Shown: positions 1 through 4,826 of the stretch, one piece after another
How the letters are laid out: each line of letters begins with the position of its first letter
Position numbering within the stretch: the stretch's first letter is position 1
DNA from: Acidimicrobiaceae bacterium
Lineage (GTDB): Bacteria > Actinomycetota > Acidimicrobiia > Acidimicrobiales > RAAP-2
NCBI GenBank assembly: GCA_003157945.1
Contig: PMFY01000287.1
Location: 1 to 5,852, forward strand
DNA: 5,852 nt
Reading direction: 5' to 3'
Program-made: the position numbers and the translations under genes
The notes under the pieces: generated by a model
Told to the model about the DNA's origin: nothing
Database searches by the model: none
Seen by the model: only the letters and a program-made list of their open reading frames with translations

Positions 1-200
1 CGGCCAACGCGCCGATGATGACCAAGGCCGCACTCGTCGACGGGCGGACCGATGTCGGCGTGCTCCCCACCGGTCAGGTCGTCGGGGAGATCGACGAACT
101 ACCGACCGTGGCCGAGCTGATCGCACGGGTCGTCGACGAGGCCGACGCCGTACTGGCCCGGCTGTCGGGCGCCGTGGCGCCGGCTCCCCCCGCCACCTGA
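1..200 (+). CDS. C-terminal fragment of a nitronate monooxygenase-like flavin oxidoreductase (5' partial)
   Basis: The gene is cut by the left edge. The first complete codon is at base 3 and the stop TGA is at 198-200, so about 65 residues are visible. The fragment contains GVLPTGQVVGEIDELPTVAE followed by an amphipathic helix rich in Ala, Val, Glu and Asp. A G-x-x-x-G-Q-V-x-G-x-I-D-(D/E)-x-P-T-V-x-E-L pattern near the C-terminus is typical of the nitronate monooxygenase / 2-nitropropane dioxygenase family, which are FMN-dependent TIM-barrel enzymes of the cytosol. None of the FMN-binding or catalytic part lies in the window, so the substrate cannot be told. Actinobacterial relatives include true nitronate oxidases and IpdC-like reductases of steroid ring degradation. 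The Ala/Pro-rich last ten residues look like a disordered tail. The in-frame ATGs at 15 and 18 are internal methionines, not the start. The family call is moderately sure because it rests on a short segment. Confidence 0.6.
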   Translation, partial: ANAPMMTKAALVDGRTDVGVLPTGQVVGEIDELPTVAELIARVVDEADAVLARLSGAVAPAPPAT

Positions 201-215
201 GCCGGACCACCGGCA

Positions 216-237
216 CCGGCGCGCACCGACGCGCCGG
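216..237 (+). terminator. GC-rich hairpin after the flavin oxidoreductase gene
   Basis: A perfect 8-bp stem pairs CCGGCGCG (216-223) with CGCGCCGG (230-237) around a 6-base loop. It begins 15 bases after the upstream stop codon. No T-run follows, so it is not a classical intrinsic terminator. Position and stability suggest a transcript end or 3' stabiliser, as is common in GC-rich actinobacteria. This is inference from structure and location. Confidence 0.4.
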
Positions 238-241
238 CAGG

Positions 242-277
242 AAGCGACGCGACGGCACAAAGCGGCGCGACGGCACG
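242..277. repeat. Two-copy 18-bp direct tandem repeat in intergenic DNA
   Basis: Copy 1 (242-259) and copy 2 (260-277) are 18 bases each and match at 16 of 18 positions, sharing the core GCGCGACGGCAC type sequence. A degenerate third partial copy with GGCGCG then TCGACA follows at about 278-290. The repeat lies between the upstream stop codon and the candidate promoter of the ketoacyl synthase. It encodes nothing convincing on either strand. It could be slippage-derived filler or a repeated protein-binding site; the sequence alone does not decide. Confidence 0.5.
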
Positions 278-353
278 CGGCGCGTCGACATGTGGGGCGA
301 CGACACATCGTCCGCCGTGCGTGCGGCCGTGCGCGGGTGTCGCCGTCACCAAG

Positions 354-387
354 ATTGCCCATTGTGCGGAGGTTGCAACTGGGCGAT
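354..387. promoter_or_regulatory. Candidate operator: inverted repeat plus palindrome over the promoter
   Basis: Two symmetric elements overlap the candidate promoter. ATTGCCCA (354-361) and TGGGCGAT (380-387) are inverted repeats matching at 7 of 8 positions, and the right arm runs into the -10 box. GTTGCAAC (372-379) is a perfect 8-bp palindrome placed between the -35 and -10 boxes. Such placement is what one expects of a repressor site for a dimeric helix-turn-helix regulator. No regulator gene is visible in the window, and the two dyads are not concentric, so they may be separate sites or one may be chance. Confidence 0.35.
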
Positions 388-390
388 AAT
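362..390 (+). promoter_or_regulatory. Candidate sigma70-type promoter for the ketoacyl synthase gene
   Basis: GATAAT (385-390) matches the TATAAT -10 consensus at 5 of 6 positions. TTGTGC (362-367), with a TTG start like the -35 consensus, lies exactly 17 bases upstream. This is the most A/T-rich spot in the 300-base spacer. A start near base 397 would give a leader of about 105 bases before the ATG at 504. The -35 match is weak (3 of 6), so the promoter is plausible rather than certain. Confidence 0.45.
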
Positions 391-491
391 CACATCCTGA
401 TCGACGAGTCAACGAGCCGTACGACTCACCCTGCCATCGATCGGCGGGACACTGCGCATCGGCAAGGCCGCAGCGGGGTGCCGCAAGTCAC

Positions 492-498
492 GGAGGAG
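492..498 (+). promoter_or_regulatory. Strong ribosome binding site of the ketoacyl synthase
   Basis: GGAGGAG lies five bases upstream of the ATG at 504. It is the strongest Shine-Dalgarno match in the window and fixes this start over in-frame alternatives farther downstream. Confidence 0.8.
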
Positions 499-503
499 CT
501 GCA

Positions 504-1715
504 ATGTCGGATCAAGCCCTGGATTCCAAGCGTGACGATCGGAAGGCGCCTGGTTCCGAGGCGCCCGTGAACATCACCGGCGTCGGTGCCGTCACCGGCT
601 ACGGATGGGGCACCAAGCACATGTGGGACGGCTTCATGCTGGGTGAGAGCGCGGTCCGCCTCACCGAGCTCCCCGACCAGGTGGACAACGACAGCGCCTA
701 CATCGCCAAGATCACCGCCGAGGGTGACCGCCGCGACGGCCCGAGCCGCTTCATGCGCTCGCTGCGCTTCGCCGCCCGCGAGGCGATCACCGACGCCCGC
801 CAGCGGGGCTGGCGGCCGGGCCCGGTCGTCGGCGTCATCCACTGCCTCGTGCTCGGTGACGTGGAGATGTGGTCCGACTTCCACCGTTCCGAGGGCAAGC
901 GGGTCCGTGCCCGCCAGTGGGTCAACATGATGCCGTCGACGGTCCTCACCATGATGATGAAGGAGAACGACTTCCACGGTCCGACGATGTCGGTGTCGGC
1001 CATGTGCGCCTCGGCCAATGCCGGGATGTTCACGGCCAAGTCGTGGCTCGACTCCGGTATCTGCACCGACGTCATCCTCCTCGCCACGGACCTGTCCGGC
1101 ATCCCGATCAACCTGCGCCGGTTCAAGGACCTCGGGGTCGCCGTGCTGGACTCCCCCCCGTTCGACGCGTGCCGTCCCTTCCAGGAGGGCAGCCGTGGCT
1201 TCGTCGGCGGTGAAGCCGCCGTCGCCATGGTGCTGTCCACCGAGGACACCGGGTCCTACGCCCAGATCCTGGGCGGCGCCATGACCATGGATGCCTTCAA
1301 CCTGGTTGCCGTCGCCCCGGACATGACCGAGCTCGAGCGGTGCTTCCGGGAGGCACTGGCGACGTCGGGCGTGGACGCCTCCGAGGTCGCCTACCTGAAC
1401 GCCCACGGGCCCGGCACCGCCCAGTGCGACGCCGCCGAGGGGATCATGCTCGACCGCCTCTTCCCCGAGGCCGCCGGGATCTTCTCGATCAAGCCACTCG
1501 TCGGGCACTGCCAGGCCGCCGGGGCCGCCGTCGAGGTCCTGGCCACCATCTACGCCTTCCAGACCGGCTACGTGCCGGCACCGCCCCAGGTCGCCCCGGG
1601 CCACCCCCGCCTCGTCGACGGACTCTCGCCCCGCCGGCCGGGTCCCATGTTGAAATCCTCCATCGGGATGGGGGGCTACAACACGGCCGTCGTGCTGGGG
1701 GAACCCTCCACCTGA
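504..1715 (+). CDS. Divergent stand-alone beta-ketoacyl synthase (FabF/KAS II-type thiolase fold)
   Basis: This 403-residue protein is near the usual length of FabF-type enzymes (about 410). These catalyse decarboxylative Claisen condensation of malonyl-ACP with an acyl thioester in the cytosol. The catalytic set is present in order: nucleophile Cys168 in VSAMCASANAG, His301 in LNAHGPGT, Lys330 and His335 in SIKPLVGHCQAAG; the Lys-to-His spacing of five equals that of E. coli FabF. The RPF...RGFVGGE segment (224-237) and C-terminal GMGGYN loop (388-393) fit the family. Several normally conserved residues differ: Met167 precedes the nucleophile, the usual T-S-T after the first His is P-G-T, and Met389 sits where FabF has its gating Phe400. 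The first ~20 residues are a polar, probably disordered extension. No acyl carrier protein, ketoreductase or acyltransferase is nearby, so it may serve lipid or secondary metabolism with partners elsewhere. Family call is sure; substrate and pathway are unknown. Confidence 0.85.
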   Translation: MSDQALDSKRDDRKAPGSEAPVNITGVGAVTGYGWGTKHMWDGFMLGESAVRLTELPDQVDNDSAYIAKITAEGDRRDGPSRFMRSLRFAAREAITDARQRGWRPGPVVGVIHCLVLGDVEMWSDFHRSEGKRVRARQWVNMMPSTVLTMMMKENDFHGPTMSVSAMCASANAGMFTAKSWLDSGICTDVILLATDLSGIPINLRRFKDLGVAVLDSPPFDACRPFQEGSRGFVGGEAAVAMVLSTEDTGSYAQILGGAMTMDAFNLVAVAPDMTELERCFREALATSGVDASEVAYLNAHGPGTAQCDAAEGIMLDRLFPEAAGIFSIKPLVGHCQAAGAAVEVLATIYAFQTGYVPAPPQVAPGHPRLVDGLSPRRPGPMLKSSIGMGGYNTAVVLGEPST

Positions 1716-1731
1716 GCTGGAGGCGCCCGCC

Positions 1732-1748
1732 TGCCACCCCGTGTGGCA
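1732..1748 (+). terminator. Weak hairpin after the ketoacyl synthase
   Basis: TGCCAC (1732-1737) pairs perfectly with GTGGCA (1743-1748) around a 5-base loop, 17 bases after the stop codon. The bases that follow are A-rich rather than T-rich, so termination strength is doubtful. It may only attenuate read-through into the next gene. Confidence 0.25.
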
Positions 1749-1759
1749 AAGGCTAAAGA

Positions 1760-1790
1760 TTGACCCGTGGGCCGCCGATATCTACGGCCT
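1760..1790 (+). promoter_or_regulatory. Possible promoter with leaderless start for the c-di-GMP enzyme
   Basis: TTGACC (1760-1765) matches the -35 consensus at 5 of 6 positions. TATCTA (1779-1784) resembles a -10 box and ends six bases before the ATG at 1791, the spacing expected if transcription starts at the start codon itself. The 13-base spacer between the two boxes is shorter than usual, so they may not act together. No Shine-Dalgarno sequence precedes the ATG, which fits a leaderless mRNA, a common arrangement in actinobacteria. This is inference. Confidence 0.3.
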
Positions 1791-4757
1791 ATGGTGACGA
1801 CGAGCGAATTCGACGGCGGGCGCCGGACGGTCTCGTTCGACCGTGTCGAACTCGGTGGGCCCAACTTCCCTGAGCACCCGTTCGAACTGTCGCAGACGAT
1901 CGACCTGACCGGCGACGGCCTGCCCACCGTCACCTGGATCTACGACAGCGTGGACGACACCGTGACCTGGTCGTCCCCCCTCGAGGAGCTCTTCGGGTTC
2001 CCGGTCGGGATCCGCGGATTCTCGGTGGTCCAGGGCGCGGACGAGGAGCAGCCCGAGGTCTCGAGGCCGCCGGCCGACTTCTGCGATCCGGCCGACATCG
2101 GCGCCGACCTCCTCGCCCCGATCCTCACCCCGATCCGGGCCGGCGTGCCGCCTGCCGAGTTCGACCTCCACTACACGGTGACGTGCCCCGACGGGACCAC
2201 CCGGATCGCGGTCGTGCGCGCCTCACCCCTCCCCGACCGGCGGGACCCGACGACCTCCACGCTCTACAGCGGCGTGGTCATCGACGTCACGGCCCAGCAG
2301 CGGTACGAGTCCGAGCTGAGCGACCTCGTCGACCGCTACCGCCTCCTCACCGAGGTCACCCCTGACGTGGTGATCGTCCACCAGGACGGCCTCCTCGTCT
2401 ACGGCAACCGAGCCGCCGTCAAGCTCTTCAACGTGGACTCCATGTGGGACCACTACGGCGAGCCGGTCACCGACTGGGTCCACCCCGACGACATCAACGG
2501 CATGATCGAGCGCCTGGGTCGCCTGACCGAGCCCGGCCAGTTCTTCGAGCACGGCGAGGTCCGCGCCATCGGCCCCGACGGGACCATGACCTACATGGAG
2601 CTCACCAGCATCCGCACCACCTGGGGAGGCAAGCCGGCCTACCAGGCCATCCTCCGTGACGTGTCGGAGCGCCGCGCCGCCGAGGCCGCCGCCCGCTACC
2701 GGGCGAGCCTGGTGGCCCACGTGTCGGACGCCATCATCGGTATCGACGCCGACGGCCGCATCGAGAGCTGGAACGAGGCGGCCCAGGTCATCTACGGCTG
2801 GACCGAGGAGGAGGTGTCCGGGCACTCCATCGGCTCGGTGGTCTCGGCCAACCGCACCGACAGCGCGTCCCTGGTCGAGCGCGGCCAGCGCAGCCACCGG
2901 CGCAAGGACGGTTCCACCGTCGACGTGCTGGTGTCGATCGACCCGCTGGTCGACGACGACACCCTCCCCTCCGGCTGGGTGGTCGTGATCACGGAGCTGA
3001 CCGACGCCCGCCAGGCCGAGGCCGGTCGCCGGGCCGCCGAGGAGCGCTACGAGGCCGTGGTCGCCGCGCTGAGCGAGGGGATCATCCTCTTCGACGAGGC
3101 GGGCCGGATGAGCGCCCACAACCAGGCCGCCGAGTCCATCCTCGGCGAGCGGCTCACCCAGGGCGACGGCCACCGCCTGTTCACCGGGTCCTCCATCGCC
3201 ACGTCCGCCGAAGGGTTCCCCCTGACGCCGACCATGTTCCCGCACGTCAAGACGCTGGCCACCGGCGAGTCCGAGGACGGCGTCATCATCGGCGTCACCG
3301 ACGAGCGCGGCAAGCGCCAGTGGCTGTCGATGAGCTCCCGGCTCCTGTCGGGGGCCAGCCAGTCGGACTCGCCGATGGTGGTCTGCTCGTTCACCGACGT
3401 GACCGACCGCCGTGCCGCCGAGGCGCAGCTGCACTGGCTCGCCTATCACGACTCCCTCACCGGTCTGGGCAACCGCTCCTTCTTCAACGACGAGCTCGAG
3501 CGCGAACTGCTGATGTCCATGCAGAGCGACGCCAACCTGGCCGTCCTGTTCATCGACCTCGACCGGTTCAAGCTCGTCAACGACTCGTTCGGTCACGCCA
3601 GCGGGGACGAGCTCCTCCTGGAGCTGGCCCGCCGGTTCAAGACGGCGGCCCGCAAGGGCGACGTCGTCAGCCGCTTCAGTGGCGACGAATTCGTGGTGCT
3701 GTGCCCGAACGTCCGCGACCAGGACCATGCCGTCGAGCTGGCCCGGGAGTACTCGACCGTCATCGACGCCGCGTTCAAGCTTTCCACCGGCCGCTCCGTG
3801 GTGGTTACCTGCAGCGTCGGCGTGGCCTTCGTCGAACGGGGCCGCCAGAGCGCCCAGGACATCCTCCAGCAGGCCGACACCGCCATGTTCAAGGCCAAGA
3901 ACAAGGGCCGGTCGCGCATCGAGGTGTTCGACGAGTCGCTGCGGGTCAACTCGGTGGCCCGACTCGAGATCTACGACGACCTCCGCCACTCGATCGAGCA
4001 CGACGAGCTCGTCGTCCACTACCAGCCGATCGCCTCGGTCGAGACCGGCGACATCGTGGCGCTCGAGGCGCTCGTGCGGTGGAACCACCCGACCCGCGGC
4101 CTGCTCGGCCCCATGGAGTTCATCCCCTTCGCCGAGGAGACCGACCTCATCTTCTCCCTCGGCCGGTGGGTCCTGCGCGAGGCCTGCCACACCATGGCGC
4201 GTTGGCGCAAGGAGCTGCCGGGGGCCGAGGACGCCTACATCACCGTCAACCTGTCGGTGCACCAGTTGAGCGACGCCACGCTGCTCGACTCGATCGCCGA
4301 CGCCCTGGCCGACTCCGGGCTCCCGCCCGAGGCGCTCGTCCTCGAGGTGACCGAGTCACTCCTCATGAGCGAGACCCAGGAGACCGTCGACGCCCTGCGC
4401 GGCATCGACGAGATGGGGGTGGGACTGGCCATCGACGACTTCGGCACCGGCGAGTCCTCGCTGACCCGCCTGAAGCAGTTCCGGGTCAAGGTGCTGAAGA
4501 TCGACAAGTCCTTCGTCGACGGACTCGGGATCCTCGATGCCGACGAGGCGATCGTGGCGGCCATCGTCCAGCTCTCCAAGGCCCTCGACATGGTGGTGCT
4601 GGCGGAGGGCGTGGAGACCCCGGACCAGCTCGAGCGGGTGACGGCCCTCGGGTGCGACCTCTACCAGGGCTACCTGATGTCCCGGCCCATCAGCGCCGAC
4701 CACGTCGACTTCACCAAGCGCGCCGAGACGACCCCGCAGACAGACCTCCCCGCGTAG
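1791..4757 (+). CDS. PAS(x4)-GGDEF-EAL cyclic-di-GMP synthase/phosphodiesterase
   Basis: This 988-residue soluble protein has no signal peptide or membrane segment, so it should sense cytosolic cues. Four PAS-like modules lie at about 44-168, 183-292, 302-406 and 419-540. Each ends in a D/E-x-T/S motif (DVT 165, DVS 290, ELT 402, DVT 536) followed by a charged helical linker. The GGDEF domain (~545-714) has LTGLGNR, metal ligand Asp589, guanine-contact Asn597 and Asp606, and SGDEF at 630-634 in place of GGDEF. The RxxD inhibitory site (Arg621-Asp624) is intact. The EAL domain (~725-975) keeps EAL 759-761, Asn820, Glu852, DDFGTG 882-887, Lys903, Glu939 and Gln959, so c-di-GMP hydrolysis to pGpG is expected. 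Synthase activity is likely but less sure because of the Ser. I chose ATG 1791; an in-frame GTG at 1767 would add eight residues but has no well-spaced ribosome site, and GTG 1794 is also possible. It follows the ketoacyl synthase by 75 bases. Confidence 0.92.
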   Translation: MVTTSEFDGGRRTVSFDRVELGGPNFPEHPFELSQTIDLTGDGLPTVTWIYDSVDDTVTWSSPLEELFGFPVGIRGFSVVQGADEEQPEVSRPPADFCDPADIGADLLAPILTPIRAGVPPAEFDLHYTVTCPDGTTRIAVVRASPLPDRRDPTTSTLYSGVVIDVTAQQRYESELSDLVDRYRLLTEVTPDVVIVHQDGLLVYGNRAAVKLFNVDSMWDHYGEPVTDWVHPDDINGMIERLGRLTEPGQFFEHGEVRAIGPDGTMTYMELTSIRTTWGGKPAYQAILRDVSERRAAEAAARYRASLVAHVSDAIIGIDADGRIESWNEAAQVIYGWTEEEVSGHSIGSVVSANRTDSASLVERGQRSHRRKDGSTVDVLVSIDPLVDDDTLPSGWVVVITELTDARQAEAGRRAAEERYEAVVAALSEGIILFDEAGRMSAHNQAAESILGERLTQGDGHRLFTGSSIATSAEGFPLTPTMFPHVKTLATGESEDGVIIGVTDERGKRQWLSMSSRLLSGASQSDSPMVVCSFTDVTDRRAAEAQLHWLAYHDSLTGLGNRSFFNDELERELLMSMQSDANLAVLFIDLDRFKLVNDSFGHASGDELLLELARRFKTAARKGDVVSRFSGDEFVVLCPNVRDQDHAVELAREYSTVIDAAFKLSTGRSVVVTCSVGVAFVERGRQSAQDILQQADTAMFKAKNKGRSRIEVFDESLRVNSVARLEIYDDLRHSIEHDELVVHYQPIASVETGDIVALEALVRWNHPTRGLLGPMEFIPFAEETDLIFSLGRWVLREACHTMARWRKELPGAEDAYITVNLSVHQLSDATLLDSIADALADSGLPPEALVLEVTESLLMSETQETVDALRGIDEMGVGLAIDDFGTGESSLTRLKQFRVKVLKIDKSFVDGLGILDADEAIVAAIVQLSKALDMVVLAEGVETPDQLERVTALGCDLYQGYLMSRPISADHVDFTKRAETTPQTDLPA

Positions 4758-4790
4758 CGGCGTGCTCCGGCACCCGCTATGCGGGGCGGG

Positions 4791-4826
4791 CCCGCTACCG
4801 CCCCCCGTGCCGGGGGCGGTAGCGGG
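4791..4826. terminator. Bidirectional terminator hairpin between convergent genes
   Basis: A perfect 15-bp stem pairs 4791-4805 with 4812-4826 around a 6-base loop (CGTGCC). It starts 34 bases after the c-di-GMP enzyme's stop and abuts the thiolase stop codon (4827-4829 read on the minus strand), so it can serve both convergent transcripts. No T-run follows on either side, as is usual for GC-rich actinobacterial terminators. A competing 7-bp pairing, GGGGCGG (4783-4789) with CCGCCCC (4798-4804), overlaps its left arm. Confidence 0.75.

Larger units (their letters stand above)
201..503. other. Non-coding spacer between the flavin oxidoreductase and the ketoacyl synthase
   Basis: No convincing gene lies here; the open frames crossing it on the minus strand are low-complexity Arg/Ala/Cys-rich products of GC bias. 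In order it holds the hairpin at 216-237, the tandem repeat at 242-277, a small hairpin at 299-312 (GACGA/TCGTC with a CACA loop), a dyad-rich candidate promoter at 354-390, and a leader running to the start codon at 504. The base composition drops toward A/T around 350-400, as expected for a promoter. Confidence 0.6.

Noticed and set aside
74..412. Minus-strand frame across the 201-503 spacer with a repeated Cys-Arg-Arg pattern in a related frame
   Set aside because: The Cys-Arg-Arg periodicity is just the translation of the 18-bp tandem repeat, and the frames overlap the upstream coding end. No ribosome site was seen.
426..1604. 392-residue open frame on the minus strand opposite the ketoacyl synthase
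   Set aside because: It is complementary to a synthase with all catalytic motifs and a strong ribosome site. The product is Gly/His/Arg/Val-rich with no family resemblance.
1767..1790. GTG start adding eight residues to the c-di-GMP enzyme
   Set aside because: The only purine-rich stretch upstream is about 14 bases away, too far for a good ribosome site, and the added residues are Arg-rich with no family match. Kept as an alternative rather than the chosen start.
2223..4262. 679-residue open frame on the minus strand opposite the c-di-GMP enzyme
   Set aside because: It is antisense to well-conserved PAS, GGDEF and EAL coding sequence and its product is low-complexity Gly/Val/Asp/His/Arg-rich with no recognisable motif. 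Long antisense frames are expected in GC-rich DNA.
3320..4822. 500-residue + strand frame overlapping the GGDEF-EAL region
   Set aside because: Arg/Pro/Gly/Ala-rich shadow of the real reading frame, which carries every catalytic residue of both output domains.
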